This document shows positions 24,929 through 33,073 of a stretch of 64,000 nt of DNA, one piece after another. Within the stretch, counting starts at the first letter, position 1. Each line of letters begins with the position of its first letter. The DNA is from Aeromicrobium sp. 9AM (GTDB lineage: Bacteria > Actinomycetota > Actinomycetes > Propionibacteriales > Nocardioidaceae). The position numbers and the translations under genes were made by a program. The DNA is taken from positions 248,001 to 312,000 of the forward strand of contig NZ_LR733304.1 of assembly GCF_902506105.1 (NCBI RefSeq). The letters are read 5' to 3'. The notes below the pieces were generated by a model, which made no database searches, was not told the DNA's origin, and worked only from the letters and a program-made list of their open reading frames with translations.

Positions 24929-26488
24929 ATGGCAGATCAACTCACCGACGACGAGAAGCATCTCGCGAGCCTCGGCTACAAGCAGGAGCTGAACCGCTCC
25001 TGGTCGAGCTTCTCCAACTTCGCGATCTCCTTCTCGATCATCTCGATCCTCGCGGGCTGCTTCACGACGTTCGGGCAGGCGTGGAACAACGGTGGTCCCA
25101 TCGCCATCTCCTGGGGCTGGCCGGTCATCTCGTTGTTCATCCTGCTCATCGGCTTCACGATGTCGGAACTGGTCTCTGCCTATCCGACGTCCGGCGGCAT
25201 CTACTGGTGGGCGTCCAAGATGGGCGGAGCGGCGGCCGGATTCTTCACGGGCTGGCTCAACCTGATCGGTCTGCTCGCCGTCACCGCGTCTGTGGCCTAC
25301 GGCTGTGCAACGTTCCTGGACCTGACGCTCAGCACGATGAGCAAGTCCTGGGCCGCGGACTACAGCCTCACGCGCGTCTTCATCGAGTTCGTCGTCATCC
25401 TGGCGGTCGCCGCCCTGCTCAACATCTTCAGCGGACACCTCCTTGCTGTCGTCAACAACGTCTCCGTCTGGTGGCACGTGGCTGGCGTCGCCATCATCAT
25501 CCTGATCTTGGTGCTCGTGCCGGACACGCACCAGGCGATCAGCAACGTGTTCACCGACAAGGTGAACAACGGTGGCTACGACGGTGGAGCCACGAGCGGA
25601 GGGACCTACTGGTTCCTCGTCTTGCCGATCGGCTTCTTGCTCACGCAGTACACGATCACCGGGTTTGATGCTTCCGCCCACCTCTCCGAGGAGACCCAGG
25701 GCGCGGCGGAAGGTGCGGCCAAGGGCATCTGGCGCTCGATCCTCTACTCGGCGATCGGTGGCTGGTTGCTGTTGCTCGCATTCCTGTTCGCAGTCCAGGA
25801 CAAGGACGCGGTCACCAAGGGAGGCGGCGGTGTCGACCTGATCTTCGGCCAGGCACTGGGTCAAGGCTGGCACGTCACCGTCCTTGCCATCTCCGTGGCG
25901 GGACAGTTCTTCTGCACGATCGCCTGCCTGACCAGTGCGTCGCGCATGACGTTCGCGTTCAGCAGGGACGGCGCGATCCCCGGCTCCAAGATGCTGTCCA
26001 AGGTGTCGGCTGCCAAGGTCCCGGCGAACGCCGTGGTGTTCGTCGCCGTCATCGGCGCGATCATCACCCTGCCCGCTTTGATCGAGGTGGACATCGCCGG
26101 CGCTCCGGTCCCTGTCGCGTTCTACGCGATCACATCGGTCGCCGTGATCGGGCTGTACCTGGCCTTCGCGATCCCGATCTACCTGCGCTGGAAGATGGGT
26201 GACACCTTCAAGCCCGGCAGCTGGACCAATGGGTCCAAGTACAAGTGGATGAACCTGATCGCCGTGGCGGAGATCGCCATCATCTGCGTCTACTTCATCC
26301 TGCCGTTCACACCCGCAGCGCGACCGTGGGACGACGCGTTCGAGTGGAAGTACGTCAACTACGCGCCGATTCTGACGGGTGGTGTCCTCATCGCACTGAC
26401 GATCTGGTGGCACGTCTCGGCCAAGAAGTGGTTCACCGGTCCGAAGCACACGATCGACGAAGCAGTCATCGAGGCGTTCAACGACTAG
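24929..26488 (+). CDS. APC-superfamily amine/amino acid permease
   Basis: 519-aa inner-membrane transporter with about 12 helices. The N-terminus LASLGYKQELNRSWSSFSNFAISFSIISILAGCFTTF is typical of the amino acid/choline (ACT) group. SAYPTSGGIYWWASKMGG and FDASAHLSEETQGAAEGAAKGI are the other family hallmarks. It is the first gene of a plus-strand amine catabolic cluster and is the likely uptake step, in the role PuuP has in putrescine use. ATG 24929 is preferred over GTG 24920 because the upstream hairpin reaches 24924. Confidence 0.88.
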   Translation: MADQLTDDEKHLASLGYKQELNRSWSSFSNFAISFSIISILAGCFTTFGQAWNNGGPIAISWGWPVISLFILLIGFTMSELVSAYPTSGGIYWWASKMGGAAAGFFTGWLNLIGLLAVTASVAYGCATFLDLTLSTMSKSWAADYSLTRVFIEFVVILAVAALLNIFSGHLLAVVNNVSVWWHVAGVAIIILILVLVPDTHQAISNVFTDKVNNGGYDGGATSGGTYWFLVLPIGFLLTQYTITGFDASAHLSEETQGAAEGAAKGIWRSILYSAIGGWLLLLAFLFAVQDKDAVTKGGGGVDLIFGQALGQGWHVTVLAISVAGQFFCTIACLTSASRMTFAFSRDGAIPGSKMLSKVSAAKVPANAVVFVAVIGAIITLPALIEVDIAGAPVPVAFYAITSVAVIGLYLAFAIPIYLRWKMGDTFKPGSWTNGSKYKWMNLIAVAEIAIICVYFILPFTPAARPWDDAFEWKYVNYAPILTGGVLIALTIWWHVSAKKWFTGPKHTIDEAVIEAFND

Positions 26489-26499
26489 TCACAAGGCGA

Positions 26500-26505
26500 T
26501 ACGGT
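26500..26505 (+). promoter_or_regulatory. -10 hexamer TACGGT, leaderless GntR gene
   Basis: TACGGT ends 7 bases before GTG 26513, with no ribosome site between. The regulator is probably transcribed as a leaderless message from the 24-base gap after the permease gene. Confidence 0.45.
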
Positions 26506-26512
26506 CGGGCGT

Positions 26513-27325
26513 GTGAGGAGTCTGCAGATCGATGACGAGGCGTTGGGCGGCAAGCCCGATCTCTCGGTCTCGACCGGCGGCCCCTCGCACGCCCGCATCG
26601 CGTCGTGGCTGCTCAGTCGCATCGGTGCGGGCCGGGTCCGCGAGGGCGACCGGCTGCCGCCCGAGGAGGAGCTCGCCGCCTCGCTCGGCGTGAGTCGTAT
26701 GACGCTGCGTCAGGCGTTGGGGTCCCTCGAGGCCCGCGGCTACATCGAGCGTCGGCGCGGCCGGTCTGGCGGCAACTTCGTCCGTGAGCCGCGCATCGAG
26801 GTCGACCTCAGCGGCCTGCCCGGGTTCACCGAGCTCATGCGGCGCGCCAACGTACGTGCCGGAGCGCGGATCGTGCGGGCCGGCATCGTCGCGGCCCCGC
26901 CGGAGGTCGCAAGCGCCCTGGCACTCGGCCGCCAGCGCGACGTCATCGAGGTCGTCCGTGTTCGCTCCGCCCGCCGACTGCCCCTGGCGCTCGAGGAGAC
27001 GTACCTGCCCGCGCACCTGTTTCCCGGCTTCCTCGACCACAACCTCGCCGGATCGCTCTACGGCCTGATGCGCCAGCACTACGGCCTGGCACCACACAAC
27101 GCGAAGGAGTGGCTCGAGCCCGAGATCTCCAGCGCTGAGCACGCCGAGCTCCTCGAGGTCGAGCCCGGGTCCGCGTTGATGCTGGTCACCCGCAACGCGT
27201 CGACTGCGACGGGTGTGGCGGTTGAGTACGCCCGCGACCGCTACCGGCCCGACCGCACGCGCATCAGCCTCAACACCGGCATCGACCCCGCCGCCGTCAC
27301 CGAGCTCAACGTCGAACCCATCTGA
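26513..27325 (+). CDS. GntR-family regulator, HutC/UTRA type
   Basis: 270-aa transcription factor. The winged helix-turn-helix is at ~24-90 (IASWLLSRIGAGRVREGDRLPPEEELAASLGVSRMTLRQALGSLEARGYIERRRGRSGG). A UTRA ligand domain follows at ~105-262 (ARIVRAGIVAAPPEVASALAL...VVRVRSARRLPLALEETYLPAHLFPGFL). GTG 26513 is chosen for the -10 hexamer 7 bases upstream. It is the first of two regulators in the amine cluster and probably senses the amine or a glutamylated product. The hairpin-like palindrome before the permease gene is a candidate target (inference). Confidence 0.88.
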   Translation: MRSLQIDDEALGGKPDLSVSTGGPSHARIASWLLSRIGAGRVREGDRLPPEEELAASLGVSRMTLRQALGSLEARGYIERRRGRSGGNFVREPRIEVDLSGLPGFTELMRRANVRAGARIVRAGIVAAPPEVASALALGRQRDVIEVVRVRSARRLPLALEETYLPAHLFPGFLDHNLAGSLYGLMRQHYGLAPHNAKEWLEPEISSAEHAELLEVEPGSALMLVTRNASTATGVAVEYARDRYRPDRTRISLNTGIDPAAVTELNVEPI

Positions 27326-27370
27326 GGAATCGCTCGCGGGCGGGGCTTTTGGCGACAGGTGCATCCGTCT

Positions 27371-27383
27371 AGACCTTAAGTCT
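27371..27383 (+). promoter_or_regulatory. operator AGACCTTAAGTCT before the phosphotransferase gene
   Basis: Near-palindrome with AGAC/GTCT arms, 11 bases before the -10-like TAGGCT (27394-27399), which itself ends 6 bases before ATG 27406. The same core AGACCTTAAG is present at 30785-30794. It would overlap the promoter spacer, so binding should repress. Confidence 0.6.
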
Positions 27384-27405
27384 CGGGCGCTAGTAGGCTG
27401 CTGGA

Positions 27406-28305
27406 ATGGTCGACATCGAGGCGCTGCTGGACCAGGTCCCGGCACTCGAGGGGTCCCCGCGGACGGTCGAGGAGCTCACCGGCGGCCTGACCAACCAGAA
27501 CCTCAAGGTCACCACCCCGACGGGTGAGTACGTCGTGCGGCTGGCCCGCAGCGACAGCTCACTGTTGGGCATCGACCGCGACGCCGAGTCCTACAACACG
27601 CGGGCCGCGCAGGTATCCGGAGCCGGCGCACCGTTCGTCGACTATCGCGCGGATCTCGGCGCGCTCGTGATCGGCTACGTCGGCGGCCGCAGCTACGTCA
27701 ACGAGGACCTGCGCGTCCCCGGAACGCTGCCACGGGTCGCGACGGCGATGCGGCTGCTCCATGCGGGCCCGAGGTTCTCGACCGACTTCGACATGTTCGT
27801 CCGGCAGCCGACCTACCTGCGTACGTGCGTCAGTCGCGACTTCCCGATCCCCGACGACTATGTCTCGTACGGCGCGGACTTCCTACGGATCCAAGGCGCT
27901 CTCGCGTCGCGACCGCTGCCGACGGTGCCGTGCAACAACGACCTGCTCGCCGGCAACATCGTCGACGACGGCGATCGCATCTGGCTCATCGACTACGACT
28001 ACGCCGGCAACAACGACGCCTTCTTCGAGCTCGGCAACACGTGGACCGAGTGCGGGCTGGACGACGAGCATCTCGACGAGCTGGTCACCGCGTACGTCGG
28101 GCACGAGGACCCGGCGCTGATCGCCCGCGCCCGGCTGCAGGCCACGGTCTCGCGCTACGGCTGGTCGCTCTGGGGCTTCATCCAGGCTGCGACGAACGAC
28201 GACGACTTCGACTTCCACGGGTGGGGCCAGGAGCGTTTCGACAAGGCGGTGGCGGACTTCCGCAGTCCGCAGTTCGAGTCGTGGCTCGAGGCGGCAGCCT
28301 CATGA
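27406..28305 (+). CDS. choline-kinase-like phosphotransferase
   Basis: 299-aa small-molecule kinase of the APH/choline kinase group. The Gly-rich loop is LTGGLTNQNLKV (25-36). The catalytic loop PCNNDLLAGNI is at 175-185 (Asp179, Asn184); the usual His two before Asp179 is Asn, as in some LicA-type enzymes. The metal site LIDYDYAGNNDAFFELGN is at 194-211. Likely substrates are choline, ethanolamine or another amino alcohol. ATG 27406 fits a leaderless message (TAGGCT ends 6 bases upstream). It is coupled by a 4-base overlap to the FAD enzyme gene, so both act on the same route; the role of phosphorylation there is unclear. Confidence 0.83.
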   Translation: MVDIEALLDQVPALEGSPRTVEELTGGLTNQNLKVTTPTGEYVVRLARSDSSLLGIDRDAESYNTRAAQVSGAGAPFVDYRADLGALVIGYVGGRSYVNEDLRVPGTLPRVATAMRLLHAGPRFSTDFDMFVRQPTYLRTCVSRDFPIPDDYVSYGADFLRIQGALASRPLPTVPCNNDLLAGNIVDDGDRIWLIDYDYAGNNDAFFELGNTWTECGLDDEHLDELVTAYVGHEDPALIARARLQATVSRYGWSLWGFIQAATNDDDFDFHGWGQERFDKAVADFRSPQFESWLEAAAS

Positions 28306-30749
28306 TCCCGAGTCGCGCGCGGATCGTCATCATCGGCGGCGGGGTCGTCGGCACGAGCGTCGCCTATCACCTGACCAAGGCCGGCGAGAGCGATGTCGTG
28401 CTGCTCGAGCAGGGCGCGCTGTCGTCCGGCACGACGTGGCACGCGGCGGGGCTGGTCGGCCAGCTCCGCGCGACGCAGGCCGGCACGACACTCGTGCAGT
28501 ACAGCGCCGCCCTCTACGAGCAGCTCGAGGACGAGGTCGGCCTCAGCTCGGGCTTCAAGCGCTGCGGCGGGGTCACCGTCGCGCGCACCGAGGACCGCAT
28601 GGAGCAGCTGCGCCGCACGGTCGCGACGGCCGCCGCGTACGACCTGGAGTGCGAGCTGCTCACCCCGGAGCAGGCGGGCGAGCGCTATCCGCTGCTCGAG
28701 ACGAGTGACCTGCTCGGCGGCATCTGGCTGCCCGGCGACGGCACCGCCAACCCGACCGACCTGACCCAGGCGCTGGCCAGGGGTGCACGCCAGCGCGGCG
28801 CGACCGTCGTCGAGCACGTCCGGGTCACCGAGGTCCTGGTCGACGGTGGAGCGGTCACCGGCGTGCGTACGGACCAGGGCGACATCGAGGCCGAGATCGT
28901 GGTCAACTGCGCCGGCCAATGGGCGCATCACCTCGCGGCGCAGATCGGCGTCGCCGTCCCGCTGCACTCCGCCGAGCACTTCTACGTCGTCACGGACCAG
29001 ATCGACGGCGTACGGCCGGACCTGCCGATCCTGCGCGACCCCGACGGCTACACCTACTTCAAGGAGGAGGTCGGCGGGCTGGTCGTCGGCGGCTTCGAGC
29101 CCGAGGCCAAGCCGTGGGTCGCGCCCGACCAGATCCCGTACCCGTTCGAGTTCCAGCTGCTCGACGAGGACTGGGACCACTTCCAGATCCTGATGGACAG
29201 CGCGCTCCAGCGCATACCGGTGCTGCACGACACCGGCATCCGCAAGTTCTACAACGGGCCGGAGAGCTTCACGCCCGACAACCAGTTCATCCTCGGCGAG
29301 GCGCCATCGGTGCGCGGTTTCTTCGTCGGTGCCGGCTTCAACTCGGTCGGCATCGCGTCCGCGGGCGGCGCTGGGCGCGCGCTCGCGGAGTGGGTCCTCG
29401 AGGGCCAGCCGACGGTGGACCTGTTCGCCGTCGACATCCGCCGCTTCGCGCAGTTCCAGAACGACAAGGCATACCTGCGGGCACGGGTCACCGAGGTGCT
29501 CGGCCTGCACTACGCCGTCCCGTGGCCCAACCGCGAGTACGACACCGCCCGGCCGCTGCGGACGTCGCCGGTCTACGAACGCCTCGCCGCCGCCAACGCC
29601 GGCTTCGGCAGCAAGATGGGCTGGGAGCGGGCCAACTACTTCGCGCCGCCGGCCGTCGACCCCGCGATCCAGTACGCCTGGGGCAAGCAGAACTGGCTGC
29701 CCTGGTCGTCGGCCGAGCAGGTGGCGTGCCGCGAGGCGGTCGCGATCTTCGACCAGTCCTCGTTCTCCAAGTACGTCGTGCACGGCCCCGACGCCGAGGC
29801 CGCGCTGCAGTGGATCTGCAGCAACGACGTCGCGGTCGCGCCGGACCAGACGGTCTACACGGCGCTGCTCAACGAGCGCGGAGGCTACGAGTCCGACCTC
29901 ACCGTGACCCGCGTGCTCGACGACGAGTTCTTCCTGGTCGCCAGCTCCGCCACGACCGAGCGCGACCAGGACTGGCTGCGGCGCAACATCCCCGCGGGCC
30001 TCGACGCGCAGGTCCAGGACGTGACCGACAAGCTCGCGGTCTTCGGCGTCATGGGGCCGCACTCCCGCGAGCTCCTGAGCCGGCTCACCGACGCCGACCT
30101 GAGCGAGGAGGGCTTCGCCTTCGGCGCCAGCCGCGAGATCCAGCTCGCCGGCTGCACGGTGCGGGCCACCCGGATCACGTACGTCGGAGAGCTCGGCTGG
30201 GAGCTGTACGTCCGCACGCCCGATGCGCTCGGCGTCTATGACGCGGTCAAGGAGGCCGGCGCCGACCTCGGCCTGGTCGACGCCGGCTACTACGCGATCG
30301 AGTCGATGCGCCTCGAGAAGGGCTATCGGGCGTTCGGCCGTGAGCTGACCCCCGAGGTCGATCCCGTCGAGGCCGGCCTCAGCTTCACCTGCAAGCTCGG
30401 CACGGACATCGCCTTCCTGGGTCGCGCGGCCGTCGAGAAGGCCAAGGCGGCCGGCCCGTCACGCCGGCTCGTCTCGTTCGCGCTCGAGGACCCAGACGTC
30501 ATGGTGTGGGGTGGCGAGCTGCTCGTACGCGATGGTGTCGCGGCCGGCCAGGCCACCTCCGGCGCGTGGGGCGCGACCCTCGGCGCGGGCGTCGGGCTCG
30601 CCTGGGTCCAGGCGCCCGATGGTGTGACTGCCGATGCGGCATACGTACGAGCCGGCGACTACCAGCTCGATGTCGGCGGCCGGCGCATCCCCGTCACCGT
30701 GAGTCTCAAGCCGCTGTTCGACCCGTCCGGCGAGAAGCTGAGGCCGTAG
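28302..30749 (+). CDS. dimethylglycine/sarcosine dehydrogenase-like FAD and folate enzyme
   Basis: 815-aa two-part enzyme. The N-terminal DAO-type FAD domain (1-~380) has the dinucleotide motif IVIIGGGVVGTSVAYHL (9-25), SGTTWHAAGLVGQLRATQAG (flavin-attachment-type loop) and GAGFNSVGIASAGGAGRALAEW. A linking FAO_M-like region and GCV_T plus GCV_T_C domains (~430-815) follow, with FDQSSFSKYVVHGPDA, RITYVGELGWELYV and YRAFGRELTPEVDPVEAGLSF. Such enzymes oxidise N-methyl amines and pass the one-carbon unit to tetrahydrofolate. In this cluster it could take the place of PuuB. It overlaps the kinase gene by 4 bases (ATGA). The exact substrate is unknown. Confidence 0.85.
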   Translation: MIPSRARIVIIGGGVVGTSVAYHLTKAGESDVVLLEQGALSSGTTWHAAGLVGQLRATQAGTTLVQYSAALYEQLEDEVGLSSGFKRCGGVTVARTEDRMEQLRRTVATAAAYDLECELLTPEQAGERYPLLETSDLLGGIWLPGDGTANPTDLTQALARGARQRGATVVEHVRVTEVLVDGGAVTGVRTDQGDIEAEIVVNCAGQWAHHLAAQIGVAVPLHSAEHFYVVTDQIDGVRPDLPILRDPDGYTYFKEEVGGLVVGGFEPEAKPWVAPDQIPYPFEFQLLDEDWDHFQILMDSALQRIPVLHDTGIRKFYNGPESFTPDNQFILGEAPSVRGFFVGAGFNSVGIASAGGAGRALAEWVLEGQPTVDLFAVDIRRFAQFQNDKAYLRARVTEVLGLHYAVPWPNREYDTARPLRTSPVYERLAAANAGFGSKMGWERANYFAPPAVDPAIQYAWGKQNWLPWSSAEQVACREAVAIFDQSSFSKYVVHGPDAEAALQWICSNDVAVAPDQTVYTALLNERGGYESDLTVTRVLDDEFFLVASSATTERDQDWLRRNIPAGLDAQVQDVTDKLAVFGVMGPHSRELLSRLTDADLSEEGFAFGASREIQLAGCTVRATRITYVGELGWELYVRTPDALGVYDAVKEAGADLGLVDAGYYAIESMRLEKGYRAFGRELTPEVDPVEAGLSFTCKLGTDIAFLGRAAVEKAKAAGPSRRLVSFALEDPDVMVWGGELLVRDGVAAGQATSGAWGATLGAGVGLAWVQAPDGVTADAAYVRAGDYQLDVGGRRIPVTVSLKPLFDPSGEKLRP

Positions 30750-30784
30750 ACATACGCTTTGCCGTGCCGATAAGGTTCGATACC

Positions 30785-30797
30785 AGACCTTAAGGCT
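30785..30797 (+). promoter_or_regulatory. operator AGACCTTAAGGCT before the FadR-type gene
   Basis: Shares AGACCTTAAG with 27371-27380 and is centred on the perfect 8-base palindrome CCTTAAGG. It ends 21 bases before ATG 30819, consistent with autoregulation by the product of that gene. Confidence 0.6.
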
Positions 30798-30818
30798 CGG
30801 ACCCCGAGGGGAGGCGGC

Positions 30819-31562
30819 ATGGCGGCACCACCCGACGACGTCGTCTCGGACCCGCAGGACGACCTCGCGGCCGCCGTGCTCCGGCCCCTTCGGGCGCATC
30901 ACGCCTTCGAGTCGTGCGTCGAGATGCTGGCGACGTCGATCCGCCTCGGCATCTACCCCGACGGCAGCACGCTGCCGCCCGAGCGCGAGCTCGCCGAGCG
31001 CATGGGAGTGTCCCGGTCGACGCTGCGCGAGGCGATCGGCGCCCTCCGCGACGCGAAGCTGCTGACGACCCGGCGCGGACGCGGTGGCGGCAGCGTCGTC
31101 GAGTTCCACCCCGAGGAGCCCGGCGCCTCACCCAAGCTCCAGCGCCCCCGCGAGGAGCTGCTGGACGCGCTGGCATTCCGGCGCATCGTCGAGCCCGGAG
31201 CCGCGCACGCGGCTGCCAAACGTACGTTGACCGGTCAGCAGGCGGAGATGCTGCGCGCCTCGCTCGAACGGGTCAACTCGGCTGCCGGCAAGGCCGTGCA
31301 CCGGCAGGCCGACGCCCAGTTCCACCTCGCGATCGCGTCGCTCACCGAGTCGCCGCTGCTGATCGACGCCGTGACCAACGTGCAGGTCAGACTGCACGAG
31401 ATGCTCGGCGCGATCCCGGTGCTCGACCGCAACATCGATCACTCGCGCCAACAGCACGACGCGATCGCGGAGGCCATCCTCGCCGGAGACGCCTTCAAGG
31501 CGCGGCGCGTCATGGAGAGTCACTGCGACGACACCGCAGCCCTGCTCCGGGGGCTCATGTGA
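30819..31562 (+). CDS. FadR-type GntR regulator (FCD domain)
   Basis: 247-aa transcription factor. The winged helix-turn-helix is at ~28-95 (SIRLGIYPDGSTLPPERELAERMGVSRSTLREAIGALRDAKLL). The FCD domain (~112-247) keeps the metal-binding pattern: DAQFHLAIA, QQHDAIAEAI and MESHCDDT supply the Asp and three His ligands. A ribosome site (GAGGGGAGG, 30806-30814) precedes ATG 30819. With the palindrome just upstream and the same palindrome before the kinase gene, it is the best candidate for local control of this cluster. Confidence 0.88.
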   Translation: MAAPPDDVVSDPQDDLAAAVLRPLRAHHAFESCVEMLATSIRLGIYPDGSTLPPERELAERMGVSRSTLREAIGALRDAKLLTTRRGRGGGSVVEFHPEEPGASPKLQRPREELLDALAFRRIVEPGAAHAAAKRTLTGQQAEMLRASLERVNSAAGKAVHRQADAQFHLAIASLTESPLLIDAVTNVQVRLHEMLGAIPVLDRNIDHSRQQHDAIAEAILAGDAFKARRVMESHCDDTAALLRGLM

Positions 31563-31590
31563 ACCTGCCCAAGATGAGAGGTACGAGTCG

Positions 31591-32952
31591 ATGACCGAAC
31601 GACACCCCAACCTGCTGAGCCTCGAGCAGCTGCGCACGCAGATCGAGCAGGGCGAGATCGACACCGTGGTCGTCGCCTTCACCGACATGCAGGGCCGGCT
31701 GCAGGGCAAGCGACTGCACGGGCAGTACTTCCTCGACCACGTCGTGGAGCAGGGCACAGAGGGGTGCAACTACCTCCTGAGCGTCGACGTCGACATGAAC
31801 ACGGTCGACGGCTACGAGATGTCGTCGTGGGACAAGGGCTACGGCGACATGGAGTTCGCCCTCGACTTCGACACGATCCGGTTGCTGACGCACCTGCCCG
31901 CGACGGCGATGATCCAGTGCGACCTGGTCTGGCTCGACCACGAGCCGGTCGTCCAGTCGCCGCGCACGATCCTCAAGGCGCAGCTCGCCAAGGCAGCCGA
32001 CGCCGGGTTCATGGCGCTCGCCGGCACCGAGCTCGAGTTCATCGTGTTCGACACGACGTACGAGGAGGCGTGGTCCAGCGGCTACCGCGACCTGACGCCG
32101 GCCAACCAGTACAACATCGACTACTCGATCGTCGGGACGACCCGGGTCGAGCCGCTGCTGCGCGACATCCGCAACTCGATGTATGCCGCGGGCATGAACG
32201 TCGAGGGCGCCAAGGGCGAGTGCAACTTCGGCCAGCACGAGATCGGCTTCCTCTACGACGAGGCGCTCGTGTCGGCCGACAACCACGCGGTCTACAAGAC
32301 GGCCGCCAAGGAGATCGCCGCGGCGCACGGCAAGGCGCTGACGTTCATGGCGAAGTACAACGAGCGCGAGGGCAACTCGTGCCACATCCATCTCTCGCTG
32401 CGCAAGAGCGACGGTGAGCTCGCGTTCTGGGACGACGGTGGTCGCACGCCGACGTACGACCGGTTCATCGCGGGCATCCTGGCGACGATGCGCGACTTCA
32501 CGCTGCTGTACGCGCCCAACATCAACTCCTACAAGCGGTTCGCCGGCGGCTCGTTCGCACCGACGACCGTGGCCTGGGGGCTCGACAACCGCACCTGTGC
32601 CGTACGCCTGGTGGGCAAGGGTCAGTCGGCGCGGCTGGAGAACCGCGTGCCCGGTGGCGACACCAACCCCTACCTCGCGCTGGCGGCGATGATGGCCGGC
32701 GGGCTGTACGGCATCGACCACGAGCTGGTCCTCGAGCCGGAGCAGACCGGCAATGCGTACGCGTCGGACAAGCCCAAGGTGCCGACGACGCTGCGTGAGG
32801 CGCGTGAGGCCTGGGCCGGCTCGGCGATCGCCCGTGAGGTCTTCGGCGACGAGGTCGTCGACCACTACACCAACATGGCCGACGTCGAGCTCGCCGCGTT
32901 CGACGCCGCCGTGACCGACTGGGAGCTGCGCCGAACGTTCGAACGCATGTAA
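31591..32952 (+). CDS. glutamine-synthetase-like gamma-glutamyl-amine ligase
   Basis: 453-aa member of the GlnA/PuuA superfamily, expected to join glutamate to an amine using ATP. Metal and substrate motifs: AGTELEFIVF (Glu147, Glu149), KGECNFGQHEIGF (209-220), NSCHIHLSL (262-270), FAPTTVAWGLDNRTCAVR (322-339) and GQSARLENRVPGGDTNPYLALAAMM (344-368). It lacks the usual adenylylation-site region of biosynthetic GlnA. Position beside aldehyde dehydrogenase, PuuD-like hydrolase and permease genes argues for a catabolic gamma-glutamylation step, like PuuA or actinobacterial GlnA3/GlnA4 (polyamine or ethanolamine). Which amine it uses cannot be read here. Confidence 0.85.
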   Translation: MTERHPNLLSLEQLRTQIEQGEIDTVVVAFTDMQGRLQGKRLHGQYFLDHVVEQGTEGCNYLLSVDVDMNTVDGYEMSSWDKGYGDMEFALDFDTIRLLTHLPATAMIQCDLVWLDHEPVVQSPRTILKAQLAKAADAGFMALAGTELEFIVFDTTYEEAWSSGYRDLTPANQYNIDYSIVGTTRVEPLLRDIRNSMYAAGMNVEGAKGECNFGQHEIGFLYDEALVSADNHAVYKTAAKEIAAAHGKALTFMAKYNEREGNSCHIHLSLRKSDGELAFWDDGGRTPTYDRFIAGILATMRDFTLLYAPNINSYKRFAGGSFAPTTVAWGLDNRTCAVRLVGKGQSARLENRVPGGDTNPYLALAAMMAGGLYGIDHELVLEPEQTGNAYASDKPKVPTTLREAREAWAGSAIAREVFGDEVVDHYTNMADVELAAFDAAVTDWELRRTFERM

Positions 32953-32959
32953 CCCACCG

Positions 32960-33053
32960 CTGGTTGAGGTGCGGAGGCCGCTCGCGGCCGAAGCCTCGAA
33001 ACCAGACAAACCGAGAGTGGTTTCGAGACGCTCGTTCCTCGCTCCTCAACCAC
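32960..33053. repeat. paired inverted REP-like elements between ligase and dehydrogenase genes
   Basis: Two related elements lie head to head. 32960-33005 begins CTGGTTGAGG and ends CGAAACCAG. 33017-33053 begins GTGGTTTCGAGACG and ends CTCAACCAC. Each is an imperfect hairpin, and they are roughly reverse complements of each other. Such sequences recur between genes in many high-GC actinobacteria. They may stop or stabilise the message between the two genes. Confidence 0.75.
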
Positions 33054-33073
33054 CGAGAACTCAGGAGATGCAA

